Positions 1 to 8,289 of a stretch of 27,843 nt of DNA are shown here, in pieces. This stretch comes from Cyanobium sp. M55B138 (lineage in GTDB: Bacteria > Cyanobacteriota > Cyanobacteriia > PCC-6307 > Cyanobiaceae), in assembly GCA_018400215.1 (NCBI GenBank), contig JAGYNF010000005.1, forward strand, positions 1 through 27,843, given 5' to 3'. The stretch's first letter is position 1; each line of letters begins with the position of its first letter. The position numbers were made by a program, and so were the translations under genes. A model generated the notes under the pieces. The model saw only the letters and a list, made by a program, of their open reading frames with translations, was not told the DNA's origin and ran no database searches.

Positions 1-1197
1 GAACAGGACCCCAGCCGTGCCGCGCGGGTTCTCGGCACCACGGCCCTGCTTGAATTCCGCGCCCAGCGGGCCGGCAGCGAAGAGGAGATGCGCGGTTTGC
101 TCAGCCTCAAGCGGCAGACCGAGGCCCTGCTGGCCCAGCCGGAGGGTGCAGCCACGGCCCAGGGCGGGCTGGATGACGCCCAACTCACCGAACTGCTGCG
201 GGCCCAGGGAATCACCAGTCCGCCAGGCAGTGGCAGGCGGCGTCAGCTGGAGCTGCTGCTGGATGCCACCAACACCCGCATCATCGCCCTCTATGAACCG
301 GCTGCCCTGACCGGAAAGGAGCTGGTCACGGCCGGGCGTCAGCAGCAGCAGACCGGCAGTGGCTGGGATGTGACGCTCAACTTCACCCGCGAGGGGGGGG
401 AGCGGTTTGCCCAGCTCACCCAATCGATCGCTGGCACCGAGCGCTTGCTCGGCATCGTTCTCGACGGTCGCTCGATCAGTGAGGCCAGTGTGGGGCCCGA
501 ATTCCGGGCCGCCGGGATCGCCGGCGGGGCCGCCAGCATCACCGGCAACTTCAGCGCCGAGGAGGCCCGGGAGCTGGAGGTGCAATTGCGGGGCGGTTCC
601 CTGCCCCTGCCGGTGCGGGTGATTGAACTGCGCACGGTGGGGCCCAGTCTCGGGGCAGAAAACGTGCGCACCAGCCTGGTGGCGGCCCTGGTGGGCTTGG
701 CCCTGGTGGCGCTGTTCATGGTGCTGATCTACAGGCTGGCCGGTGTGGTGGCCGTGCTGGCCCTCAGCCTCTATGCCCTGTTCAACCTGGCCATCTATGC
801 CCTGATCCCCATCACCCTCACCCTGCCGGGCATCGCCGGCTTCATCCTGTCGCTGGGGATGGCGGTGGATGCCAACGTCCTGATCTTTGAGCGGATCAGG
901 GATGAACTGCGCGAGGGCAACACGCTGATCCGCTCCATCGATGCTGGCTTTTCCCTGGCCCTGAGTTCGATTCTGGATGGACAGGTCACCACCTTGATCA
1001 GCTGCACCGCGCTGTTTGCCCTGGGCACTGGTTTCGTCAAGGGTTTTGCCGTGACCCTTGGCATCGGTGTGCTGCTCAGCCTGTTCAGCGCCCTGGTCTG
1101 CACCCGGGTGTTGCTGCGGCTGATGATGAGCTACCCCAACCTGCGCCGGCCGTCCTTTTTTCTCTCCCGCAGCGAACTGCCTGCGGCTGTTTCCTGA
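1..1197 (+). CDS. secD: Protein translocase subunit SecD (5' end missing)
   Basis: SecD is the inner-membrane partner of SecF and uses the proton gradient to help SecYEG complete protein export into the periplasm or thylakoid lumen. The reading frame is open from base 1, so the N-terminus (first membrane helix and start of the periplasmic region) lies outside the window. The fragment begins in the P1 domain (motif TALLEFR), crosses the rest of the periplasmic region, and ends in five hydrophobic segments from about base 670. The family signature DANVLIFERIRDE sits near 868-906. The TGA stop is 3 nt before the secF start, as in most bacterial secDF operons. The family call is certain; only the length is incomplete. 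Confidence 0.96.
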   Translation, partial: EQDPSRAARVLGTTALLEFRAQRAGSEEEMRGLLSLKRQTEALLAQPEGAATAQGGLDDAQLTELLRAQGITSPPGSGRRRQLELLLDATNTRIIALYEPAALTGKELVTAGRQQQQTGSGWDVTLNFTREGGERFAQLTQSIAGTERLLGIVLDGRSISEASVGPEFRAAGIAGGAASITGNFSAEEARELEVQLRGGSLPLPVRVIELRTVGPSLGAENVRTSLVAALVGLALVALFMVLIYRLAGVVAVLALSLYALFNLAIYALIPITLTLPGIAGFILSLGMAVDANVLIFERIRDELREGNTLIRSIDAGFSLALSSILDGQVTTLISCTALFALGTGFVKGFAVTLGIGVLLSLFSALVCTRVLLRLMMSYPNLRRPSFFLSRSELPAAVS

Positions 1198-1200
1198 GCC

Positions 1201-2160
1201 ATGTCACCGATTGCTGCCCTTCTGCGCCTGCGGGTGAATCAACGCCGCCGCCAGCTGTGGGCCATCTCCGCCGTGGCCCTGGCCCTGAGCCTGCTCGGTC
1301 TGCTGCTCAGCTGGCTCTCACCTGCCATCGGCTCGCCCCTGCGGCCCGGTCTCGACTTCACCGGCGGCACCCAGATCCAGATCGAACGCATCTGCCCGGA
1401 GCGCTGCGACGACCTGAGCGTGGCGGCCGTGCGGCGCCAGCTCACCCAGCTGGCCCTGCCCGCCGTTGCCAACCAGCCAACCCCCGGGCTGGCGGGCAGT
1501 GCGGTGCAGTGGCTGGATGGTGGCCGCCAGTTGGTGTTGCGGATGCCCAGCCTGGCTCCATCCCAGTCGCAGGCGGTGATCGACGGCCTGGTGCCGACCC
1601 TGGGGGAGACCAATGCCGCCGGCCTTTCGGTGGAGACGATCGGCCCCACCCTGGGGGCCCAGTTGCTGCGGGCCAGCCTGATCTCCCTGCTGGTGAGCTT
1701 CATCGGCATCTCCGCCTACATCACCATCCGCTACGACCGGCTCTATGCCCTGTTGGCCCTGCTCTGCCTCGGCCATGACGTGCTGATCACCTGTGGGGTG
1801 TTCGCCTGGTTGGGGGTGCTGGCCGATGTGGAGGTGAACAGCCTGTTTGCGGTGGCCCTGCTCACCATTGCCGGCTATTCCGTCAACGACACGGTGGTGA
1901 TCTTTGACCGCATTCGAGAAAAGCGGGCCACCCTGCAGGATCTCCCCCTTGAGGACCAGGCAGATGCAGCGGTGTCGGCCACGCTCACCCGCTCCCTGTT
2001 CACCAGTTTCACCACCCTGTTGCCCCTGTTGGGCCTCATCCTGTTTGGCGGCAGCACCCTGTTCTGGTTCGCCGTGGCCCTCAGCATCGGGGTGATCGTG
2101 GGGGCCTGGTCGAGTATCGCGGTGGCCCCCACCCTCCTGCCCGTGCTGGCCCGACGGTGA
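1201..2160 (+). CDS. secF: Protein translocase subunit SecF
   Basis: SecF forms the SecDF complex that drives late, proton-motive-force-dependent steps of Sec export. The 319-residue product has the expected length for a stand-alone SecF. It has an N-terminal helix (about residues 20-42), the GLDFTGGTQIQIE motif opening the periplasmic domain, and five further helices carrying NDTVVIFDRIREK, the SecF counterpart of the SecD signature. The ATG lies 3 nt after the secD stop, so the two are almost certainly co-transcribed. The stop overlaps the GTG of the next small gene (GTGA), implying translational coupling. The CPERC pair in the first periplasmic segment is a local feature of unknown meaning. 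Confidence 0.97.
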   Translation: MSPIAALLRLRVNQRRRQLWAISAVALALSLLGLLLSWLSPAIGSPLRPGLDFTGGTQIQIERICPERCDDLSVAAVRRQLTQLALPAVANQPTPGLAGSAVQWLDGGRQLVLRMPSLAPSQSQAVIDGLVPTLGETNAAGLSVETIGPTLGAQLLRASLISLLVSFIGISAYITIRYDRLYALLALLCLGHDVLITCGVFAWLGVLADVEVNSLFAVALLTIAGYSVNDTVVIFDRIREKRATLQDLPLEDQADAAVSATLTRSLFTSFTTLLPLLGLILFGGSTLFWFAVALSIGVIVGAWSSIAVAPTLLPVLARR

Positions 2161-2354
2161 GCTCTCCCCACCGGAGCGCTCGTCCGCTGGTGCCGCTGCT
2201 GCTGGGCCTGTTGGCCCTGTTGGACCTGCGCCAGGAATTGCTGCTGCTGGCCGACCACATCACCCTGACCGCGCTGATGAATGCCCTGCGGAGCCATCCC
2301 CTGGCCATTGCGGTGTTGCTGTTGCTGCCGAGCCTCTGGCGTCGCTACCGCTGA
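2157..2354 (+). CDS. Small hydrophobic protein translationally coupled to secF
   Basis: This 65-residue protein starts with GTG inside the last codons of secF (shared GTGA). It has a basic N-terminus, a Leu-rich segment at about residues 11-31, a short polar stretch, and a second hydrophobic segment near 48-60 ending in WRRYR, so two membrane helices are likely. I do not recognise a named family, though it resembles short hypothetical proteins I associate with picocyanobacterial secF. Its 3' end overlaps the convergent permease gene by 10 nt. Coupling to secF suggests a Sec accessory or assembly role, but that is inference. The coding call rests on the start/stop overlap and the membrane-like composition. 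Confidence 0.66.
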   Translation: MSSPHRSARPLVPLLLGLLALLDLRQELLLLADHITLTALMNALRSHPLAIAVLLLLPSLWRRYR

Positions 2355-3397
2355 AGCCGCTTCCAGGTGTTCAGCACATCGTGGATCAGCACCTCCCGCA
2401 CGATCACCTGGAGGCACACCGCCAGGGGCAGGGCGAGCAGCAGCCCCAGGGGGCCGAAGACCAGGGTGAACAGCAGTTGGGCCGTGAGGGTGAGGCCCGG
2501 CAGGAGGCGCAACTGGGCATGCATCACCGACGGGGTGATCACATAGCTCTCCAGGTTCTGGATGGCGACGTACAACACCAGCACGGCCAGCGATTTCCAG
2601 GGCGACTCCAGCAGGGCCACCGACATCGGGAACACGGTGCTGAGGGTGGGTCCCACATTGGGGATCACATTCAGCACCCCGGCCAGCAGCGCATTGGCCG
2701 CCACCAACTTCACCCCCAGCAGCGACAGTCCGATCGCCGCCAGGGTGCCCACGGCCAGGGAACTGATCAGCACCCCCACCATCCAGGCACTGAGCGCCTC
2801 GCCGCACTGGATCAGCACGGCCCGGAAGCGACGGCGGTAAAAGGAGGGCACCAGCAGCACGGCCACCTCGCGGTACTGGGTCGGCTGCACGGCCACCATC
2901 AGGGCGACAGCCACCACGAAGAGGGTCTGCAACAGGCCCGTCCCCAGACCCCCCGCCAGGCCCAGCAGCCGCACCGCCCCGCCGCCGAGGTTGGGGACAT
3001 CGCCCAGCTGGATCAAACCCTCGCGCAACCAGGTGAGGTCGGCGGCCTCGGTGCCATAGAGCATCTGGCTGGCCCTTTGCAACCAGCCCCGCAACAGATC
3101 GATCAAGGTGCTGGCGGCGGTGGGCAGCTTGCTCACCAGCTCACTGAACTGGTCAATGAAGGGGGGAATGATGGCGGTGCCCGCCACGGTGATCACCAGG
3201 CCCACCAGCAGGAGGGAGAGCAGCACGGCCACGCCGCGATGGCAGCCGAGGCGGGCCTTGACGCGGCCCACCAGGGTGCAGAGGGCCATCGCCAGCACCA
3301 CGGCGGTGAAGAGCAGGATCAGGCTGCCCCGCAGGCTCCAGAGCAGCAGCAGCGCCGCCACCAACGCCAGCAGGCCCAGCCATTGCCCGAATCTCAA
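2345..3397 (-). CDS. AI-2E/PerM family membrane permease
   Basis: This is a member of the AI-2E exporter/PerM family (formerly UPF0118) with seven to eight predicted helices. Visible signatures are the N-terminal pair of hydrophobic segments, a soluble stretch with IDQFSELVSKLP, and the C-terminal family block around NVIPNVGPTLSTVFP, followed by QNLESYVITPSVMH and a last pair of helices. The substrate in cyanobacteria is unknown and the AI-2 name should not be read literally. The start is uncertain: TTG at 3397 lies 4 nt downstream of the psb28 stop and gives 350 residues beginning at RFGQWLGLL, while an in-frame ATG at 3460 would overlap psb28 and add a Pro/Thr-rich tail. Transcription with psb28 is likely. 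Confidence 0.88.
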   Translation of the reverse strand: MRFGQWLGLLALVAALLLLWSLRGSLILLFTAVVLAMALCTLVGRVKARLGCHRGVAVLLSLLLVGLVITVAGTAIIPPFIDQFSELVSKLPTAASTLIDLLRGWLQRASQMLYGTEAADLTWLREGLIQLGDVPNLGGGAVRLLGLAGGLGTGLLQTLFVVAVALMVAVQPTQYREVAVLLVPSFYRRRFRAVLIQCGEALSAWMVGVLISSLAVGTLAAIGLSLLGVKLVAANALLAGVLNVIPNVGPTLSTVFPMSVALLESPWKSLAVLVLYVAIQNLESYVITPSVMHAQLRLLPGLTLTAQLLFTLVFGPLGLLLALPLAVCLQVIVREVLIHDVLNTWKRLQR

Positions 3398-3401
3398 GGG
3401 T

Positions 3402-3773
3402 TCACTCCGCGGCGGCGTCGGCGGCGTCAGCGTCCTGGCCGTCGGAGAAACCGAGGTCATGGCTGTCGGCATAGCGCTGGGCAAAGCGCATGAAGCGCTC
3501 AAAATCCGCGGTGCTCTTCCAGGTGAAGGTGGCCTCCAGGGCACTGGCCTTGCCATTCACAAAGCGGGCCTTCACCTCCCGGGTCACCAGTTCTCCCTCC
3601 TCGTCCACCAAAAACATGCCGGTGATGTCGCCCATGGCTTCGGGGGCCAGGGCCTGGGGCTCCTCGAACACGAACATGGCCTGACCGGTGCGGCCGTCGC
3701 GGGAGCGGGTCATGCGGATGTCGGGCACAACCGGTTCGTCCACACCACGGAAGAACTGAATGGCAGCACCCAT
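3402..3773 (-). CDS. psb28: Photosystem II assembly protein Psb28
   Basis: Psb28 is a small cytoplasmic-side protein that binds CP47/cytochrome b559 assembly intermediates of photosystem II and is absent from mature complexes; it has also been linked to chlorophyll supply. The 123-residue product shows the family pattern throughout: [16 protein letters not shown], the TRSRDG turn, [29 protein letters not shown] and the FMRFAQRYA helix. The last 14 residues are an Ala/Asp-rich acidic tail absent from the Psb28 I recall from Synechocystis. I chose the ATG at 3773; an in-frame TTG at 3782 would add three residues. It is divergent from gun4 and followed closely by the permease. Confidence 0.95.
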   Translation of the reverse strand: MGAAIQFFRGVDEPVVPDIRMTRSRDGRTGQAMFVFEEPQALAPEAMGDITGMFLVDEEGELVTREVKARFVNGKASALEATFTWKSTADFERFMRFAQRYADSHDLGFSDGQDADAADAAAE

Positions 3774-3888
3774 AGCAAGCAAGAAAAATCGATCCTAAAC
3801 CGGGTTGATTCGTCTGTCTCCCCTGCGCCAGCAACCGCTTCCGCCTGACATAGTGGGCCCACGCTGGTCTGTTACGGCGCGGTTTTCC

Positions 3889-4611
3889 ATGCTCTCCGGC
3901 CCCCAGGTCACCGCCTCCACCACCCCCGAAGCCCTGCTGGAGCGATTTCAGAGCGCCTCCCTGCGCCAGCGGCGCAGCCTGGTGGTGCAGCTGGAGCAGC
4001 AGGCCGACGAGCTGCGCCCGCTGATCGCCGACCACCTGGCGGGCCTCGATGCCACCGGCGATGACTGGGCCGCGGGGCTGCTGATTCAGCTGCTGGTGGC
4101 GGCCAAGGATGGCTACAGCGATCGCTATTGGGCCACCTATCCCAGCGGTTGGCTGGCCACACCCAGCGCCCAGGGCATCGACTACGCGCCGCTGCAGAGG
4201 GCGCTGATTCTGCAGCAGTTCGAGGAGGCAGACCGCCTCACCAGTGCCATGTTGCGCCAGTTGGCGGGCGCCGAAGCCGAGCGGCGCGGCTATGTGTATT
4301 ACAGCGAGGTGCCCCGGATGGCCTCCGCCGATCTGGAGAGCCTCGACCGCCTCTGGGTCTCTTTTTCGCGGGGGCGGTTTGGGTTTTCGGTGCAGGGCCG
4401 CCTGCTGCGGGGCTGCAACGGCCGCTGGGAGCAGCTCTGGCCGCGCCTGGGCTGGAAGCAGGGCTCCCGTTGGACCCGCTACCCCGGCTCCTTCCAGTGG
4501 AGCATCGATGCCCCCGAGGGGCACATGCCCCTGGTGAACCAGCTCCGGGGCGTGCGGCTGATGGACGCCCTGCTCCAGCATCCGGTGCTGCAGCAGCGCA
4601 TCCATGGCTGA
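3889..4611 (+). CDS. gun4: Tetrapyrrole-binding protein Gun4
   Basis: Gun4 binds protoporphyrin IX and Mg-protoporphyrin IX and stimulates the ChlH subunit of magnesium chelatase, the first committed step to chlorophyll. The 240-residue product has both parts of the cyanobacterial protein: an N-terminal helical bundle (about residues 12-75, TPEALLERFQSASLRQRRS onward) and the GUN4 core from about 97 to 225 (DYAPLQRALILQQFEEADRLT, then SLDRLWVSFSRGRFGFSVQ, then the RYPGSFQWSIDAPEGHMP loop and NQLRG). The ATG at 3889 gives the usual N-terminal domain; the frame is open upstream but that part shows no family similarity. It is divergent from psb28 across 115 bp and is followed after 52 nt by an ATP-binding regulator. 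Confidence 0.93.
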   Translation: MLSGPQVTASTTPEALLERFQSASLRQRRSLVVQLEQQADELRPLIADHLAGLDATGDDWAAGLLIQLLVAAKDGYSDRYWATYPSGWLATPSAQGIDYAPLQRALILQQFEEADRLTSAMLRQLAGAEAERRGYVYYSEVPRMASADLESLDRLWVSFSRGRFGFSVQGRLLRGCNGRWEQLWPRLGWKQGSRWTRYPGSFQWSIDAPEGHMPLVNQLRGVRLMDALLQHPVLQQRIHG

Positions 4612-4663
4612 GGGCCAGCCCAGCGGCGGCGTAGGGTCAAAGTGACAGCCTGATTCCGCGTGG

Positions 4664-5089
4664 ATGTCCCTGCGCTGGTCTGACTACATCACCCCCTCCA
4701 CCCTGCAGCTCAGCCCCCTGGTGGAGCTGCTGCTGGAGCCCGTGCGCTGCCTGCAGCTTCAGTCGCAGTTGCACCTGGGGTTGCAGGAAGCGCTCGTGAA
4801 TGCGGTGCGCCATGGCAATGGCAATGATCCGGCCAAATGCCTGCGCATCCGCCGCATCGAAACCCCCCATTGGCTGGTGTGGCAGGTGCAGGACGAGGGG
4901 CCGGGGGTCCCACCGGACGCCCGCAGGGCCCGCCTGCCTGACCGCATCGACAGTGAGGGGGGGCGGGGCCTCTTCCTGATCCACCACTGTTTCGACGACG
5001 TGCGCTGGAGCGCCCGGGGCAACAGGTTGCAGCTGGCGATCAGCCGCCAGCGGCTTCGCGGCCATGGCTGGGGCAACCAGGGTCGCTGA
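4664..5089 (+). CDS. RsbW-type ATP-binding protein (anti-sigma factor/serine kinase fold)
   Basis: The 141-residue protein has the GHKL/HATPase_c_2 fold of anti-sigma factors such as RsbW and SpoIIAB. The N box reads EALVNAVRHGN at residues 42-52, the G1 box is DEGPG at 77-81, and the G2 box is GGRGLFLI at 99-106. These are the ATP/Mg-binding elements, so the nucleotide site looks intact. Family members bind sigma factors or phosphorylate anti-anti-sigma (STAS) proteins; no such partner gene is in this window, so the target is unknown. It probably shares a transcript with gun4. Its last 50 nt overlap the convergent small gene on minus, and the C-terminal tail (RLRGHGWGNQGR) is non-conserved in appearance. 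Confidence 0.85.
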   Translation: MSLRWSDYITPSTLQLSPLVELLLEPVRCLQLQSQLHLGLQEALVNAVRHGNGNDPAKCLRIRRIETPHWLVWQVQDEGPGVPPDARRARLPDRIDSEGGRGLFLIHHCFDDVRWSARGNRLQLAISRQRLRGHGWGNQGR

Positions 5090-5393
5090 TTTCGGCCCGC
5101 AGCCAGAACAGGGCGTGTTCGGCCAGGGCGATGGCCTGGTCCCGGGCCGGCGTGGAGCTGCGGCGGCGGGGGTCATCCCCACTGAGCAGCTGCACCAGGG
5201 CGGCCGCCAGTTGCTCGGCAGCGCGGCGGGAGCGTTGGCCCTTGAGGGCATGCCAATCCCGGTCGCCAATGGCCAGCAACCGTTGCAATTCCACGGCACT
5301 CTGCAGGGACTGGTCGGGCCAGGCCGCAGCTTGGGTGAGAGGGCGGTCCGACAGCGGCGACTTCACTGGACGGCAAGTGCAGGTTGCCTCCAT
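5040..5393 (-). CDS. DUF6439-like small conserved protein of unknown function
   Basis: A 117-residue protein with a recognisable conserved core: WPDQSLQSAVELQRLL, then DRDWHALKGQRSRRAAEQLAAALVQL, then ALAEHALFWLRAEISDPGCPSHG. This pattern matches my memory of short picocyanobacterial proteins grouped as DUF6439; function unknown. The secondary structure is mostly helical, with no membrane segment or signal peptide. I chose ATG at 5393 because residues before it in the longer frame look like shadow sequence. This start overlaps the divergent GTG of the neighbouring plus-strand gene, so one of the two starts may lie further inside. The 3' end overlaps the RsbW-like gene by 50 nt. Confidence 0.7.
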   Translation of the reverse strand: MEATCTCRPVKSPLSDRPLTQAAAWPDQSLQSAVELQRLLAIGDRDWHALKGQRSRRAAEQLAAALVQLLSGDDPRRRSSTPARDQAIALAEHALFWLRAEISDPGCPSHGREAAGG

Positions 5394-5679
5394 CCTGGCG
5401 GTCGGATCTTGCCTGTGGGTCACCGTGCCGCCATCCCGTCCCCAACGCCCCGTGCGCCTGCTGCATCTGCTGGACGGGGTGTTCACCCAGGCCTCCCTGG
5501 CGGCGCGCAGCAGCGGCGTGGGCCAGCGGCGCCAGCGCCAGCGGCTGAGCCTCACCCAGCGGCTGCTGGATCCCCTTCCCCGGGAGCTGGCCCCGGCGGA
5601 TCACGGCAGCCAGTTGTTTTGGCGGGGGCTGCGCTGGGGCGGCCTGGGCCTGCTGCTGGCCTGGCTGTTGCGTCCCTAG
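5377..5679 (+). CDS. Small protein of unknown function with C-terminal hydrophobic segment
   Basis: A roughly 100-residue product that I do not recognise. The middle reads RPVRLLHLLDGVFTQASLAARSSGVG, a helical segment, followed by a polar Gln/Arg stretch and a likely membrane-anchoring C-terminus (FWRGLRWGGLGLLLAWLLRP). The start may be GTG at 5377, giving a hydrophobic signal-like N-terminus, or GTG at 5425, which avoids overlap with the divergent gene. The stop codon overlaps the stop of the convergent methyltransferase by three bases (TAG on one strand, CTA shared). Support is compositional: protein-like helical pattern, no better frame in the interval, and snug fit between neighbours. Confidence 0.55.
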   Translation: MQVASILAVGSCLWVTVPPSRPQRPVRLLHLLDGVFTQASLAARSSGVGQRRQRQRLSLTQRLLDPLPRELAPADHGSQLFWRGLRWGGLGLLLAWLLRP

Positions 5680-6743
5680 GCGGTTCTGGCCCGTTTGCGG
5701 GCCGACCACACCCGGGTCATGAAGTGGGTCTCGGCGGTGATCGCCTCAAAGCCAGCTGTGGCCAGGCGGGCTTCGATGTCATCGCCGATGTAGTCGCGGT
5801 AGTAGGGCTCATGGAACCCCCGCCGGAAGTTGTCCATCACGGGGGTGAACTGGGGCGAATCGGCCAGCTGGATCGAGTCGGCCAGCACCAGCACGCCGCC
5901 GGGCTCCAGCAGGCGGAAGCACTCATTGAGCACGTTCTGGCGGGCCTGGGCGGGGAGTTCGTGCAGCAGGAACACGCAGGTGACGGCCTGCAGGCTGGCA
6001 TCGGCAAAGGGCATGGATTCGCCGTTGCCCTGCACCAGCTGGGGCAGCTCCCCGGGGAGTTCCGCCAGCCAGCGGTTGGCCTGGCGCAGGTAGGCGGTGG
6101 AGAGATCCAGCCCCACCAGTTGGGCCTTGGGCAGGGCACCCCGCAGCTGCCGCAACGTGCGGCCGGTGCCCGTGGCCACATCCAGCACCCGGATCTGGCT
6201 GGCGGGCCGATCGGCAAAGGCGTTCAGCCCCCGCAGCAGCGGCGCCAGCACCCGGCGGCGCATCGGCTCGGCCGTGCCGTTGAACAGGATTTCCACCTGC
6301 AGGTCGTAGAGGGCGGCGGAGTGGTCGCTCAGGTAGCCATCGGTCTGATGGTGAAAATTCTGCAGGTAGTAATCGGGATAGGCCTTGGGGTCGATGTCCC
6401 GGGGCAGGTCGCGCACGTTGCGCTGGCTGCGGCGGTTCCAGGTCATCGGTAAATCCAGCCACACCAGGGGGTAGCGGCTGGCCCAATCCAGCCAGGGGGC
6501 ATCAAATAAAAGCGACGCCGGGTAGAGGCCCTGTTCCGCCTCCAGCCAATCGCGCTCATGCAGGGCGTCCATGTTGTGGCGCAATTCGCCCAGCAACCCC
6601 TCGGGGAGCGGCGCCATGCTGGGGCTGCCATCGGGGGCGAGCAGCCGCATCAGCCTGGTGCTCATCTCCTTGTGGGTCACGCCGAACAGCGCCTTGCCCT
6701 GCTGGAGGGTGCGGTAAGCCAGCTTGGTGAGCTGATCGGCCAT
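5676..6743 (-). CDS. Class I SAM-dependent methyltransferase
   Basis: A 355-residue protein with a Rossmann-type methyltransferase domain in its second half. Motif I reads VLDVATGTGRTLRQL; the next strand ends with LVGLDLSTAYLRQA, followed by GNGESMPFADASLQAVTCVFLLHELP and EPGGVLVLADSIQ, the usual order of SAM-binding and post-motifs. The N-terminal 150 residues are helical and not typical of small methyltransferases, with a YPDYYLQNFHHQTDGYLS block that resembles a cyanobacterial/plastid methyltransferase subfamily. The substrate cannot be read from sequence. The start is the ATG at 6743 (ADQLTKLAYR); a longer frame exists but looks non-coding. It lies 83 nt downstream of glnA on the same strand. 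Confidence 0.88.
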   Translation of the reverse strand: MADQLTKLAYRTLQQGKALFGVTHKEMSTRLMRLLAPDGSPSMAPLPEGLLGELRHNMDALHERDWLEAEQGLYPASLLFDAPWLDWASRYPLVWLDLPMTWNRRSQRNVRDLPRDIDPKAYPDYYLQNFHHQTDGYLSDHSAALYDLQVEILFNGTAEPMRRRVLAPLLRGLNAFADRPASQIRVLDVATGTGRTLRQLRGALPKAQLVGLDLSTAYLRQANRWLAELPGELPQLVQGNGESMPFADASLQAVTCVFLLHELPAQARQNVLNECFRLLEPGGVLVLADSIQLADSPQFTPVMDNFRRGFHEPYYRDYIGDDIEARLATAGFEAITAETHFMTRVWSARKRARTA

Positions 6744-6826
6744 GGAAGGACAGGGGGCTGGGCCCATTCCAGCCGATCACCGCCCCAGGCGCGAGCCGAG
6801 GGCGGAACTGGCGCCGCCCCCCGGCA

Positions 6827-8245
6827 TCAGGCGTCGTAGTACATCGTGAACTCGTGGGGGTGGGGCCGCTGGCGCAGTTGCTGCACCTCCTCGTACTTCA
6901 TCGAGATCCAGTTGTTGATGAAGTCTTCGCTGAACACCCCGCCCTCCATCAGGTAGTGCTTGTCGGCATCGAGGGCCTCGAGGGAGCCATTCAGGGAGGC
7001 GGGCACCGTGGAGATGCGGGCCAGTTCGTCGGCGGAGAGCTCGAAGAGGTCCACGTCGGTGCCATCACCGGGGTCGATCTGGTTCTTGATGCCGTCGATG
7101 CCGGCCATCAGCATCGCCGCAAAACCGAGGTAGGGGTTGGCGAGGGCATCGCCGGAGCGGAATTCCAGCCGTTTGGCCTTGGGGTTGGGGCCGGTGAGCG
7201 GAATCCGCACCGCCGCCGAACGGTTGCCCTGGGAATACACCAGGTTCACCGGTGCCTCGAAGCCCGGCACCAGCCGCTTGTAGCTGTTGGTGGTGGGGTT
7301 GGTGAAGGCCAGGAAGCTGGGGGCGTGCCTGAGCAGGCCGCCGATGTACCAGCGGGCCGTCTGGGAGAGGTTGGCGTAGGTGCCCTCACCGAAAAACAGG
7401 GGCTGGCCGCCCTTCCAGAGGCTCTGATGCACGTGCATGCCGCTGCCGTTGTCGGCAAACACCGGTTTGGGCATGAAGGTGGCAGTTTTGCCGTATTTGC
7501 GCGCCACATTGCGCACCACGTATTTGTAGATCATCACGTTGTCGGCCGCGCTGATCAGCTCGGCGAACTTCATGCCCAGCTCGTGCTGGGCGGTGGCCAC
7601 CTCGTGGTGGTGCTTCTCAATCGGCACCCCCAGGGACGCCATCGTGAGGATCATTTCGCTCCTCATGTCCTGAAGGGTGTCGTTGGGGGCGACGGGGAAG
7701 TAACCCTCCTTCAACTGAATCTTGTTGGCCAGGTTGCCGCCCTCCTCCAGCCGGGCGGTGTTCCACGGCGCCTCGATCGAATCCACGCTGTAGAAGCTGC
7801 TGCCGTTGCCGGAGCTGTAGCGCACGTCGTCGAACACGAAGAATTCGGGCTCGGGCCCGAAGTAGGCCGTGTCGGCAATGCCCGTGTCGGCCAGATAGGC
7901 GAGGGCCATCTGGGCCAGGGCCCGGGGGCAGCGGCCGTAGGGCTGGCCACTGCGGGGCTCCTGGATCGAGCAGATCAGGCTGAGGGTTTTGTGGCTGTAG
8001 AAGGGGTCGATCCAGGCACTGTTCGGGTCCGGCACCATCGCCATGTCCGACTCGTTGATTGCCTTCCAGCCCCGGATCGACGAGCCATCAAAGGCCACCC
8101 CATCGGTGAACGCATCGGCATCCACCAGGTCCTTGTGGACGGTGAGGTGCTGCCATTTGCCGTGGAGATCCACAAACTTGAGATCGATCAGCTCGATGCC
8201 CTCGTTCTGGATCTGGCGAAGGACATCCTGGGCTGTTTGGGCCAT
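6827..8245 (-). CDS. glnA: Glutamine synthetase type I
   Basis: Glutamine synthetase joins ammonium to glutamate with ATP, the entry step of the GS-GOGAT cycle. The 472-residue product has standard GSI length and all signatures: DGSSIRGW, the metal-binding EPEFFVFD, the [18 protein letters not shown]-binding block, NRSAAVRIP, and the C-terminal [19 protein letters not shown] stretch typical of cyanobacterial GlnA. The start is the ATG at 8245; the longer frame runs into the promoter. Genes for GS inactivating factors (GifA/GifB) are not seen nearby. Upstream lies an NtcA-type promoter, so nitrogen control is expected. Confidence 0.98.
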   Translation of the reverse strand: MAQTAQDVLRQIQNEGIELIDLKFVDLHGKWQHLTVHKDLVDADAFTDGVAFDGSSIRGWKAINESDMAMVPDPNSAWIDPFYSHKTLSLICSIQEPRSGQPYGRCPRALAQMALAYLADTGIADTAYFGPEPEFFVFDDVRYSSGNGSSFYSVDSIEAPWNTARLEEGGNLANKIQLKEGYFPVAPNDTLQDMRSEMILTMASLGVPIEKHHHEVATAQHELGMKFAELISAADNVMIYKYVVRNVARKYGKTATFMPKPVFADNGSGMHVHQSLWKGGQPLFFGEGTYANLSQTARWYIGGLLRHAPSFLAFTNPTTNSYKRLVPGFEAPVNLVYSQGNRSAAVRIPLTGPNPKAKRLEFRSGDALANPYLGFAAMLMAGIDGIKNQIDPGDGTDVDLFELSADELARISTVPASLNGSLEALDADKHYLMEGGVFSEDFINNWISMKYEEVQQLRQRPHPHEFTMYYDA

Positions 8246-8289
8246 GGCGACGAACGGAGATGGGGCCGCCCTGGTGGCGGTTCGGCGGG

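Noticed and set aside
2381..3493. A 370-residue Gln/His-rich open frame antisense to the permease
   Set aside because: The composition is the reverse complement of Leu/Val-rich membrane helices; no independent support.
6744..6826. Possible GC-rich hairpin (GGGCGG/CCGCCC on minus) after glnA
   Set aside because: No T-tract follows; in DNA this GC-rich such stems are expected by chance.
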